Below, one piece after another: positions 1 to 5,451 of a stretch of 5,451 nucleotides of DNA (position 1 is the first letter of the stretch; every line of letters begins with the position of its first letter). The notes beneath the pieces were generated by a model, which did not search any database, was not told where the DNA came from, and saw only the letters and a list, made by a program, of their open reading frames with translations. Origin of the DNA: Candidatus Pelagibacterales bacterium. GTDB taxonomy: Bacteria; Pseudomonadota; Alphaproteobacteria; TMED109. The stretch is from positions 1-5,451 of the forward strand of contig NYVM01000040.1 of the NCBI GenBank assembly GCA_002684605.1, written 5' to 3'. A program made the translations under genes and the position numbers.

Positions 1-192
1 ACTACCTTGGCAGATGGTGGTATCTTCTCCTAAATCTACATTTGCATTAAAACTTCCTGCTGCAAGAAAGATAGCCGAATCGAAATCTGAATCACTAGAA
101 TCTCCAATAACCAATCTAATTTTATATGAATTTCCTGGAGTAATCTGTGCAGAAGCATTCATTACTTTAGTGTATCCTTTGGCTGGAGAAGC
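1..192 (-). CDS. Bacteroidetes-type surface protein fragment (choice-of-anchor L domain), truncated at both ends
   Basis: This minus-strand frame is open from the window edge to position 192, and no start or natural stop is visible. Its 64 residues read like the end of a choice-of-anchor L domain: a 'GYTKVMNASAQITPG' strand, then 'YKIRLVIGD', then 'DFDSAIFLAAGSF'. These match the family pattern of a 'Y.IKLAIAD' strand followed by '.FDS.VFL.AGSF'. The domain is followed by 'VDLGEDTTICQG', a segment typical of the repeated adhesin or PKD-like regions of flavobacterial proteins secreted by type IX systems. Such proteins are large and extracellular, often in gliding or polymer-degrading Bacteroidetes. 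The upstream in-frame TAA at 193-195 is formed only by the junction with the neighbouring sequence. The frame overlaps the last 31 bp of the permease frame. I read it as foreign DNA joined at a HindIII site, not as a gene of this genome. Family identity is from pattern memory without a search. Confidence 0.72.
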
Positions 193-1055
193 TTATTTTT
201 ACGTAAAAAAATCTGAGCAACAACTATGGTAATGATTAACATCACAATAGCTATTGATCCAGCATAACCCATTGATAGATACTCAATGCCATGCTTGAAA
301 GCATATAGATTAAGTGTTCTAGTTAGAATGCCTGGGCCACCTGAAGTTAAAACATAAATAATATCAAAAGTTTTAAATGCATCAATAGAACGAAATAATA
401 GTGCTAGCCCAATAAAAGGATAAAGCATGGGTACTGTAATTTTTGTAAAAATCTGCCAACTGCTAGCACCATCTACTTTGGCAGCTTCAAATGGCTCATT
501 TGGTAATGAGGCTAATCCACCAAGACAAATTAACAATATAAATGGGGTCCATTGCCATGTATCAACTAAAATTAAAGAAAATAAAGCTGTATTAGGGGAA
601 GCCAACCAGGCTTGAGGTTCTAATCCTAATAATTTCATAAAATAATTTAAAACACCTAAAGATGGATTAAACATAAGTCTAAAAGTAAAAGTAGCTGCAA
701 TTGGTGTTATTGCTAAAGGCAGTAAATACAAAGTCCTTAAAAGAGAAACATTTGTATTTTCATTATGCAGTAATGTTGCGAAAGTGACTCCTAAAACTAC
801 CTGTATAAAAACTGCTAAAATTGTAAAAACTAATGTTACTCTTAATGCTATCCAAAACTCATCAGTTGTCATTAATTCTATATAATTATTAAGATATATA
901 AATTTTGTCTGACCAGGACGTAATAAAGAATAGTCAGTAAAACTTAAAATAAAACTAACAATAAAAGGGAATAATGTGAGTCCAACCAGCAATATTGTAG
1001 CTGGCATTAACATTAAAAAAATAAATCTATTTCTCTCTTTTCTAAATGGACTCAT
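162..1055 (-). CDS. Carbohydrate ABC transporter inner-membrane permease, MalF/UgpA type, with a foreign C-terminal end
   Basis: This is one of the two membrane subunits of a family-1 sugar/polyol ABC importer, which receives substrate from the periplasmic binding protein encoded just upstream. Counted from Met1 at 1055, the protein has 297 residues, normal for the family. An N-terminal basic 'FRKERNR' precedes a first membrane helix (about 8-38). Several further hydrophobic helices follow, and the cytoplasmic EAA loop that docks the ATPase is at 190-196 ('EAAKVDG'), followed by 'KITVPMLYP'. The 'FKTFDIIYVLTSGGPG' stretch near 227-242 is diagnostic of MalF-type subunits. I chose the ATG at 1055 over the in-frame ATG at 1073 because the latter lies in a terminator loop and has no Shine-Dalgarno, while 1055 has AAGGG nine bases upstream. 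The last eight residues before the stop come from across the HindIII junction and read a foreign frame, so the native C-terminus is lost. The expected MalG-type permease and ATPase genes are missing for the same reason. Substrate is not determinable. Confidence 0.92.
   Translation of the reverse strand: MSPFRKERNRFIFLMLMPATILLVGLTLFPFIVSFILSFTDYSLLRPGQTKFIYLNNYIELMTTDEFWIALRVTLVFTILAVFIQVVLGVTFATLLHNENTNVSLLRTLYLLPLAITPIAATFTFRLMFNPSLGVLNYFMKLLGLEPQAWLASPNTALFSLILVDTWQWTPFILLICLGGLASLPNEPFEAAKVDGASSWQIFTKITVPMLYPFIGLALLFRSIDAFKTFDIIYVLTSGGPGILTRTLNLYAFKHGIEYLSMGYAGSIAIVMLIITIVVAQIFLRKNKLLQPKDTLK
189..194. other. HindIII site at a probable chimeric junction
   Basis: AAGCTT lies exactly where two unrelated coding signals meet. 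To the right, the permease keeps its family character to about 'FLRKNK' (192-209). To the left, choice-of-anchor L similarity runs in a different frame up to about 'GYT' (169-177). The join is therefore bracketed to roughly 177-200 and the site sits in the middle. A restriction site at that point suggests co-ligated fragments in a HindIII-cut clone library. An assembly error at a chance hexamer is the alternative. Confidence 0.6.
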
Positions 1056-1089
1056 AAAAAAACACCCTTGCATAAATTTGCAAGGGTGT
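1056..1089 (-). terminator. Intrinsic terminator/attenuator between binding protein and permease, overlapping the permease RBS
   Basis: A perfect 11-bp stem (arms ACACCCTTGCA at 1062-1072 and TGCAAGGGTGT at 1079-1089) encloses a 6-nt loop. Read on the minus strand, it is followed at once by a run of seven U (1062-1056, the first within the stem) and then by the permease ATG. The hairpin begins 11 nt after the binding-protein stop. The opposite strand lacks a U-tract, so it acts only in the operon's direction. Partial termination here would make much more binding protein than permease, as is known for intergenic hairpins in sugar-import operons. The AAGGG of the permease ribosome binding site (1065-1069) lies inside the 3' arm, so the folded hairpin would also hide it. 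Confidence 0.85.
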
Positions 1090-1100
1090 AAAATAAAGTA

Positions 1101-2498
1101 TTACGCTCCAATAGCTTTGTTAATTTTAGCAGTTGCTTGGGTCATAGCTTTCTCAGCTGATTTAGTACCAGTAACAACTTCATTAATTGCTATTCCAAAA
1201 GGTGTTAGTATTTCTCCACTTTGTGGATGGAACCAACAATCTTTCATTATTTTTCCATCAGCATTTTGAAGATTGGTTAGAGCCGCAGTTGCTGCTTGCG
1301 CACCAAATGCAGATTTGAAACCTTCAGATTCCCATGCTGATGTCCTTGTTGTAGCTAAACCTAAAGCTGAGCTCATTAAACATGTAGGCTTACTATTTGC
1401 CCATGTTAAAAATAAAAATGCTGCAGCTTTATTTTGTGATTTAGAATTAATTCCAGACATCCAATGCCACATATTAGGTTTTGCTGTCTTTCCAGGACCG
1501 CTAACCATAGCCCCGTAAGTTGTGTGACCAGCAGCATTGCTTTTCTCAGGATTTTCAATATCACCTGCAAAGTTACTTGAATCCATGCCTATAGCACAAA
1601 CCTCTTGCATATAATCATTAAGACATTCATACCAATGGTAATTACCGACTCCTAATGGACCTGCTTCTTTCAAAATAGTTCCATAATAATGTATAGCTTC
1701 GATTGCTTCTGGAGAATCAAGCATACATTTACCATCTTGAATTATTACTCCACCATTAGAAAATACGAAACCACCACCTGGCCAAGAGCCTGCTGTTCCA
1801 TCAGCTTTTGATCTCATAGCAACACCAGAGACATCACCTGATTTTAGTTTTTTACCAGATGATAAAAGTTCATCAAAAGTGGTTGGCACACCTACTCCAG
1901 CGGCATCCAACATATTCTGATTAGCAAACATTGTTTGAGCTTCTGCGGTAATAGACATTACATAAGATTCTCCATCATTCCATATTGGAAATGATTTTGC
2001 AGAGTCAAAAATATCATTTAGATCATACCAATTTTTATCAAATAGATTTGGATTATCAAAATGTTGATCTAGAGACTCTAACCAACCAGCATTTGCCGCT
2101 TGGCCATAAGACCATACCATGTAAACATCTGGAGTAGGATTACCTGCTCCTAATTTAACTGGAACTTCAGCTACATATTCTGACTCACTTTGTTTTTGAA
2201 CTTGAACATCAATGCCTGTTAATTTTTTAAAATGTGGTAGTAGTGGTTCTATTGAAGACATCCATGGATGCTCTAGTCCTGAAAGAACTATAGAACTTCC
2301 TTTTTGAGATTGCCAATCAATATTTGCACTTTGATACATCTTCATCATTTCATCAACATTAGACGCTGCATACAATGGCAAACCATATGAGCTTAAAATT
2401 CCTACACTTGCTAGAGCTGATGACGCTTTTACAAAATGCCTACGAGTTAAATTTAATTGTTTAATCGGCGGCAAATGACTAAGTATTTTTTTTTTCAT
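1101..2498 (-). CDS. Family-1 extracellular solute-binding protein of a carbohydrate ABC importer, Tat-exported
   Basis: This periplasmic receptor captures a sugar, polyol or oligosaccharide and delivers it to the permease encoded 45 bp downstream. The 465-residue length is at the upper end of the usual 400-450. The N-terminus carries a twin-arginine signal: 'TRRHFVK' at 18-24 fits the S/T-R-R-x-F-x-K consensus. A moderately hydrophobic stretch (25-43) follows, with probable cleavage near Ala44-Ala45. The mature part has the SBP_bac_1 layout: 'LSGLEHPWMSSIEPLLPHFKKLTG' type first strand and helix near 72-95, 'PDVYMVW' near 123-129, and 'WHWMSGINSKSQNKAAAFLFLTWA' type C-terminal hinge helix at about 345-368. 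The ATG is supported by a strong Shine-Dalgarno (GGGGAGGT) six bases upstream. It is the first gene of the operon. Ten consecutive A follow the ATG, encoding Lys-Lys-Lys. Ligand specificity cannot be read from the sequence; polyol or monosaccharide uptake is a guess from family and neighbours. Confidence 0.93.
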   Translation of the reverse strand: MKKKILSHLPPIKQLNLTRRHFVKASSALASVGILSSYGLPLYAASNVDEMMKMYQSANIDWQSQKGSSIVLSGLEHPWMSSIEPLLPHFKKLTGIDVQVQKQSESEYVAEVPVKLGAGNPTPDVYMVWSYGQAANAGWLESLDQHFDNPNLFDKNWYDLNDIFDSAKSFPIWNDGESYVMSITAEAQTMFANQNMLDAAGVGVPTTFDELLSSGKKLKSGDVSGVAMRSKADGTAGSWPGGGFVFSNGGVIIQDGKCMLDSPEAIEAIHYYGTILKEAGPLGVGNYHWYECLNDYMQEVCAIGMDSSNFAGDIENPEKSNAAGHTTYGAMVSGPGKTAKPNMWHWMSGINSKSQNKAAAFLFLTWANSKPTCLMSSALGLATTRTSAWESEGFKSAFGAQAATAALTNLQNADGKIMKDCWFHPQSGEILTPFGIAINEVVTGTKSAEKAMTQATAKINKAIGA

Positions 2499-2503
2499 TT
2501 TTA

Positions 2504-2511
2504 ACCTCCCC
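2504..2511 (-). promoter_or_regulatory. Strong Shine-Dalgarno of the solute-binding protein gene
   Basis: On the minus strand GGGGAGGT lies six bases before the ATG at 2498. It is the only strong ribosome binding site in the window; the GMC dehydrogenase and the hydroxylase genes have AT-only or weak leaders. This fits a highly translated periplasmic binding protein and fixes the start so that the Tat motif is included. Confidence 0.85.
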
Positions 2512-2561
2512 TTTTATGAAAAATTAAAAATATGTTACCACGCAAATTAATAATCAAAAAC

Positions 2562-2590
2562 ATTAAAAATAAAGTATGATAATCATACAA
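2562..2590 (-). promoter_or_regulatory. Putative sigma-70 promoter of the transporter operon
   Basis: On the minus strand a -35 candidate TTGTAT (2590-2585; 4 of 6 consensus bases) is separated by exactly 17 nt from a -10 candidate TTTAAT (2567-2562; 5 of 6). Transcription would start near 2555 and give a leader of about 57 nt before the binding-protein ATG. The palindrome at 2574-2588 overlaps the -35 box and spacer. AT-rich DNA yields such boxes by chance, so confidence is moderate. Confidence 0.5.
2574..2588. promoter_or_regulatory. Perfect 15-nt palindromic operator candidate
   Basis: GTATGAT-A-ATCATAC is a perfect 7-bp inverted repeat around one central base. It is positioned over the -35/spacer of the putative transporter promoter, where a bound regulator would block RNA polymerase. 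Size and symmetry fit a dimeric helix-turn-helix repressor; short palindromes of the GntR type have a similar shape, but I cannot assign a family. No regulator gene lies in the window. It may also influence the divergent GMC gene, whose putative -10 is about 70 bp away. Confidence 0.5.
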
Positions 2591-2639
2591 TTAGTAAGTA
2601 ATTTAATTAAATTCTCTAATTTTTTGAAAATTTCTTATA

Positions 2640-2676
2640 AAACAATAGTTTTTTATATAATTATAAATTATTGTTT
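2640..2676. repeat. Imperfect 12-bp inverted repeat around the GMC gene's -10 box
   Basis: The left arm AAACAATAGTTT (2640-2651) and right arm AAATTATTGTTT (2665-2676) are complementary at 11 of 12 positions, the exception being a G:T pair. Thirteen bases separate them, and these contain the perfect -10 hexamer TATAAT. It could be a pair of regulator half-sites clamping the promoter. Chance symmetry in very AT-rich DNA is a real alternative. Confidence 0.35.
2656..2661 (+). promoter_or_regulatory. Putative -10 box of the GMC dehydrogenase gene
   Basis: TATAAT matches the sigma-70 -10 consensus and lies 49 bp before the ATG at 2711, giving a leader of roughly 43 nt. No good -35 lies at 17-18 nt spacing; the nearest TTGAAA (2624-2629) is too far, at 26 nt. 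The promoter may therefore be weak or activator-dependent. The gene has no Shine-Dalgarno: the bases before the ATG are only A and T. Confidence 0.4.
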
Positions 2677-2710
2677 CATTAAACATCTTTTTATTTAATT
2701 TAAAATAAAT

Positions 2711-4309
2711 ATGAAATATGATTATATTATTGTTGGTGGAGGTAGCTCTGGATGTGTAACAGCAAATAAATTAGTTAAAGAAAATGCTAATATTTTACTA
2801 ATTGAAGAAGGTGGGGATTATAAAAATCCTTTTCTTAAAATGCCAGCTGGTTTTATTCCAATGCTTGATGGAAGTCCTTACCATAGATTTCATAAAACTA
2901 TACAGCAAACACAATTAAATAATCGTCAACATGATATAGCTCAAGGAAAAATATTAGGTGGGGGAAGTAGTATTAATGGTATGGTTTATATGAGAGGTAG
3001 ACCATCAGACTATGATGTTTGGGAGAAAGAAGTTGATGATAAATTTTGGAGTTGGGAACATCTATTAAGCAGCTATGTTTCTCTTGAAGGTAATCAAAGA
3101 TTAAATAATAAATATCATGGTATTAATGGTCCACTAAAAGTATCAGATCCAAAATATGTTGTTAAGGGTACTGATTTATATATTAAAACTATGCAAGGTT
3201 TAGGCTTACCATTTAATTCAGATTTTAATGATGGCGATCAGCATGGTGTTGGTTTAATGCAACTTACCACAAATTATGGAAAAAGATGTAGCGCAGTTGA
3301 TGCTTTTATTGATCCCATTAGAAATAATAATAAATTCAATATAAAATTAAAAAGTATAGTAACTAAAATTATAATTGAAAAAAACAAAGCAATAGGTGTT
3401 GAGGTTTTTGAAAAAGGAAAGATTAATAAGTACTTTGCTAATAATGAAATTATAATTACAGCAGGGGCATATATTTCACCAAAAATATTAATGCACTCAG
3501 GTATTGGAGATGAAAAAGAACTGCAAAAACATAATATTAAAACATTGGTAAATCTGAAAGGTGTAGGTAAAAACCTTCAAGATCATCACGAGGTACCATA
3601 CGTTGTATCAACAAAAAAAGGATATGGATATTTTAAGCAAGATAAAGGTCTGAGAAAAATTATAAATGGCCTACAATATATTCTTTTTAATTCTGGTCCT
3701 GTTACATCAAATGCGGCCGAGACTTGTGCTTTTTTAAATCCCACGAATTTGAAAGATAATATTAACCCTCCTATTAAACTATACTGTGTACAAATTATGT
3801 ATACTGATAGAGATACAAAAGATATAAAACCAAATCATGGCTTAACGCTAACTTCTTGTATTATGAATCCAAAAGCTAGAGGTGATGTTAAACTAAGCTC
3901 AGGCAATCCTCTTGATTTACCCCTAATTAATCCAAACTTTTTCTCTAACAAAGATGACTTAAACCTTATGGTTGATAGCGTAAAGTTCGCTAGAAGCGTA
4001 GTAAAGTCAAAACCATTAAGTGATATAGTCATTGATGAAACTTTACCTGGAAAAAACATAAAAACTGATGAGGATTTAATAAATTACTGCAAGCGAACAG
4101 TTAAAACAAACTGGCACCCAGTAGGAACTTGCAAAATGGGTAAAGAAGACGATCCATACGCTGTCTTAAATAATAAATTACAAGTATATGGTGTTGAAGG
4201 CTTAAGAATCTTTGATGTTTCTATGATGCCTAAACTAGTTAGTGGTAATACAAATGCCCCTGCAATGGCAATAGCAAACAATGCAGTTAATATTATGCTA
4301 AATAAATAA
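2711..4309 (+). CDS. GMC-family FAD-dependent alcohol dehydrogenase, choline-dehydrogenase-like
   Basis: The enzyme oxidises a primary or secondary alcohol to the carbonyl compound with FAD, usually passing electrons to the respiratory chain. Its 532 residues are normal for the family. The N-terminus has the dinucleotide-binding 'GGGSSG' (9-14) with the ribose-binding acid in 'LIEEGG' (E32). GMC signature 1 is 'GKILGGGSSINGMVYMRG' (79-96) and signature 2 is 'GAYISPKILMHSGIG' (252-266). The C-terminal catalytic pair is His469 in 'NWHPVGTCKMG' and Asn515 in 'SGNTNAPAMAIA', the His/Asn arrangement of choline dehydrogenases and oxidases. Ile88 stands where choline oxidase has its flavin-linked histidine, so FAD is probably non-covalent (inferred from manual alignment). 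There is no signal peptide. The start is fixed because the FAD fold begins at residue 3. No aldehyde dehydrogenase (betB) or choline regulator (betI) is adjacent, so choline is not assured. Its divergent position from a sugar/polyol importer makes a polyol or other alcohol equally possible. Confidence 0.93.
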   Translation: MKYDYIIVGGGSSGCVTANKLVKENANILLIEEGGDYKNPFLKMPAGFIPMLDGSPYHRFHKTIQQTQLNNRQHDIAQGKILGGGSSINGMVYMRGRPSDYDVWEKEVDDKFWSWEHLLSSYVSLEGNQRLNNKYHGINGPLKVSDPKYVVKGTDLYIKTMQGLGLPFNSDFNDGDQHGVGLMQLTTNYGKRCSAVDAFIDPIRNNNKFNIKLKSIVTKIIIEKNKAIGVEVFEKGKINKYFANNEIIITAGAYISPKILMHSGIGDEKELQKHNIKTLVNLKGVGKNLQDHHEVPYVVSTKKGYGYFKQDKGLRKIINGLQYILFNSGPVTSNAAETCAFLNPTNLKDNINPPIKLYCVQIMYTDRDTKDIKPNHGLTLTSCIMNPKARGDVKLSSGNPLDLPLINPNFFSNKDDLNLMVDSVKFARSVVKSKPLSDIVIDETLPGKNIKTDEDLINYCKRTVKTNWHPVGTCKMGKEDDPYAVLNNKLQVYGVEGLRIFDVSMMPKLVSGNTNAPAMAIANNAVNIMLNK

Positions 4310-4319
4310 AATTTTAAAC

Positions 4320-5327
4320 TTAAAGATAATGAGCTTTGTCTTTAATTCGAGCCATTACTACTTTTGTATCTTCTTCGGAGCCGTCGTGAAAAGTTCCCAT
4401 CAGTTTATCCAAGAAGCTTGTGTTACCTCCTGAGTAGTTACACTCAAAATATTTATGATGAATATAATGCATATAATCACCAGTTGGAATTGAAACACCA
4501 TTTTTAAATATCATTTTTTCATATCCTGTGTGACCTGGTGTTGGTGCTAAACCTGCATGAAACACATGGTACATTGCAACAAGAGGATGTGACGGTATGA
4601 TCCAGTGAATTAGGATCCCAGAGAAATAAAGTATGTGCTCTATTGGATGCATTGACATTCCAGACCAAGCTCCAGTATTTGTATTTCGATGATGTACCTT
4701 GTGAGCAATTCTATACAAAGGTCCCCAATGCAACAATCTATGTGTTAAATAAAAATGTGCATCCCTAATGAAAGGTACAAGAAAAAATAGAATACAACAA
4801 TAAATTGGGTATATCTCCCAACTGACATAAGGAATTATTTGATTAGCAAAAGCCCAGAAAGTAATTACTTCATATGCTGTCCACAAAGGAATGGCGCTAC
4901 AAAAAGTGTAGAATAAATTATCTTTTGTTTGATTTTTAAATAAAAAAGTCGGATTATTCTTATCTAATGGTCTTGGATTGTATTTGAATGAAGTTCCTTG
5001 GTTTTTTAATCTGAGATGAAAAAGTCCAGTCCATACTAATATAATTGCAGCGTTTCTAAAAAAAATAAAGGATATCCAACCAAATTCTAATGTCTTCATT
5101 GTCTCTAAGGAGGGTGTAAGAAGAAAATAGGTAGCGACAGTGATTAATCCAAAAACAAAAGTCCAAGGAAAGAATATTCCTGGAAATTTAAAAAAATATT
5201 TTATTAGTTTTAATGGATTAACGAATATTGAAAGAGGTGGGTTGATAGCTATAGTTCCAAAAGGTTTCCAGTTCCCTCTTTTATCTCTAGTGCCAAAATC
5301 CTCATCGTTTAATATTTTTTTACTCAT
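4320..5327 (-). CDS. Fatty acid hydroxylase/sterol desaturase family membrane di-iron enzyme
   Basis: This is an integral membrane oxygenase using a non-haem di-iron centre held by clustered histidines and O2 to hydroxylate or desaturate a lipid. The 335 residues show hydrophobic segments at about 50-70, 82-104, 140-163, 170-188 and 232-248. The histidine boxes come in family order: 'HFYLTHRLLH' (H191, H196, H200), 'HKVHH' (H209, H212, H213), 'HPIEH' (H227, H231), H254/H257 and 'GHTG' (H266), then 'HYIHH' (H287, H290, H291). The family-typical 'NYSGGNTSFLDKLMGTFHDG' type end follows at 297-316. All expected ligands are present, so it is probably active. Substrate is unknown: fatty acids, sterols, hopanoids and carotenoids are all used by relatives. 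The start lies 9 bp after the stop of the upstream gene with only a weak purine-rich leader, which suggests co-transcription and perhaps coupled translation. It converges on the GMC gene with a 10-bp gap and no clear terminator. The HindIII sequence inside it (4414-4419) does not break the family pattern. Confidence 0.9.
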   Translation of the reverse strand: MSKKILNDEDFGTRDKRGNWKPFGTIAINPPLSIFVNPLKLIKYFFKFPGIFFPWTFVFGLITVATYFLLTPSLETMKTLEFGWISFIFFRNAAIILVWTGLFHLRLKNQGTSFKYNPRPLDKNNPTFLFKNQTKDNLFYTFCSAIPLWTAYEVITFWAFANQIIPYVSWEIYPIYCCILFFLVPFIRDAHFYLTHRLLHWGPLYRIAHKVHHRNTNTGAWSGMSMHPIEHILYFSGILIHWIIPSHPLVAMYHVFHAGLAPTPGHTGYEKMIFKNGVSIPTGDYMHYIHHKYFECNYSGGNTSFLDKLMGTFHDGSEEDTKVVMARIKDKAHYL

Positions 5328-5336
5328 AATTACTTT

Positions 5337-5451
5337 TTATTTTTCTAAAATATTCAAGAACTTGTCTAACTCTTTTTGAGAAATTTCAACAACGTTTTTT
5401 TTATCTGGAAAAACACCCTCTTTAACATCATTATAAAACTCTTGAAAAGCA
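5337..5451 (-). CDS. panB: C-terminal end of a probable 3-methyl-2-oxobutanoate hydroxymethyltransferase (PanB), partial
   Basis: The last 37 codons of a minus-strand gene run off the right edge; the TAA is at 5337-5339. The peptide starts 'AFQEFYNDVKEGVFPDKKN' and ends with a charged helix '…ELDKFLNILEK'. The pattern A-x2-x-F/Y-x2-x-V-x2-G-V-F/Y-P resembles the C-terminus of PanB, for example the E. coli enzyme, which ends '[22 protein letters not shown]'. PanB transfers a hydroxymethyl group from methylene-tetrahydrofolate to 2-oxoisovalerate to make ketopantoate, a cytoplasmic first step to pantothenate and CoA. The catalytic barrel is outside the window, so the call rests on a short tail motif and could be wrong. 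The gene is followed after 9 bp by the membrane hydroxylase gene in the same direction. Confidence 0.5.
   Translation of the reverse strand, partial: AFQEFYNDVKEGVFPDKKNVVEISQKELDKFLNILEK

Noticed and set aside
1..232. Plus-strand open frame across the left end
   Set aside because: It shows no domain character, lies opposite two recognisable minus-strand frames and crosses the chimeric junction.
1053..1073. ATG at 1073 as the start of the permease, adding six residues
   Set aside because: It starts in the loop of the terminator hairpin, has no Shine-Dalgarno, and the added residues would be encoded by the hairpin arm and U-tract.
2600..2613. 14-nt palindrome AATTTAATTAAATT in the divergent region
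   Set aside because: It is made only of A and T in an AT-rich spacer and does not align with a promoter box, so chance is likely.
3835..4281. Minus-strand open frames inside the GMC gene
   Set aside because: They are shadows of a well-supported GMC coding sequence whose catalytic motifs lie in this stretch; no ribosome sites or motifs of their own.
4320..4345. Possible terminator stem (TTAAAGA and TCTTTAA, 12-nt loop) between the convergent genes
   Set aside because: It is a short all-weak stem inside the hydroxylase 3' coding end with no clear U-tract; not distinguishable from chance in AT-rich DNA.
4414..4419. A second HindIII sequence, inside the hydroxylase gene, as another chimeric junction
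   Set aside because: The protein reads through it with an unbroken family pattern (the 'NYSGGNTSFLDKLMGTF' type end), same frame and same composition, so it is a natural uncut site.
1..5451. tRNA, rRNA, CRISPR array, insertion sequence or toxin-antitoxin pair
   Set aside because: I read both strands and saw no cloverleaf, spaced direct repeats, transposase motif or small paired genes.

Overview
The window is strongly AT-rich. It carries three complete genes, one nearly complete gene and two gene ends. Nearly all of it looks like the genome of a streamlined marine alphaproteobacterium (SAR11, SAR116 or AEGEAN-169 type). The grounds are low GC, very short intergenic gaps, a family-1 carbohydrate ABC importer, a choline-dehydrogenase-like GMC oxidoreductase and a sterol-desaturase-type membrane oxygenase. 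Taxonomy is inferred from gene style only; no ribosomal or other marker gene is present.

Layout. (1) 1-192, minus: part of a Bacteroidetes-type surface protein (choice-of-anchor L domain followed by a 'DLGEDTTICQG' adhesin-type segment). It does not belong with the rest. It meets the next gene at a HindIII sequence (AAGCTT, 189-194), so the left end is most likely a cloning or assembly chimera. (2) 162-1055, minus: MalF-type sugar permease whose last codons come from the foreign segment. (3) 1056-1089: strong hairpin plus U-tract between binding protein and permease; its 3' arm also contains the permease's likely ribosome binding site. (4) 1101-2498, minus: Tat-exported family-1 solute-binding protein. 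(5) 2499-2710: divergent control region with a perfect 15-nt palindrome overlapping the transporter promoter, and an imperfect inverted repeat around the -10 box of the opposite gene. (6) 2711-4309, plus: GMC flavoprotein dehydrogenase. (7) 4320-5327, minus: eight-histidine type fatty acid hydroxylase/sterol desaturase, convergent with the GMC gene across a 10-bp gap. (8) 5337-5451, minus: C-terminal end of a probable ketopantoate hydroxymethyltransferase (PanB), 9 bp upstream of the hydroxylase and probably co-transcribed with it.

How they fit together. The binding protein and permease are two parts of one carbohydrate or polyol importer. The second permease and the ATPase expected downstream are cut off by the chimeric junction. 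The divergent GMC dehydrogenase may oxidise the imported compound or a related alcohol, and the shared intergenic region with an operator-like palindrome would allow joint control; this is inference. The hydroxylase and PanB genes form a separate transcription unit with no evident link to the importer.

The points most worth a second look are the HindIII-centred Bacteroidetes/alphaproteobacterial junction and the terminator that overlaps the permease ribosome binding site. I did not find a convincing new biological system.
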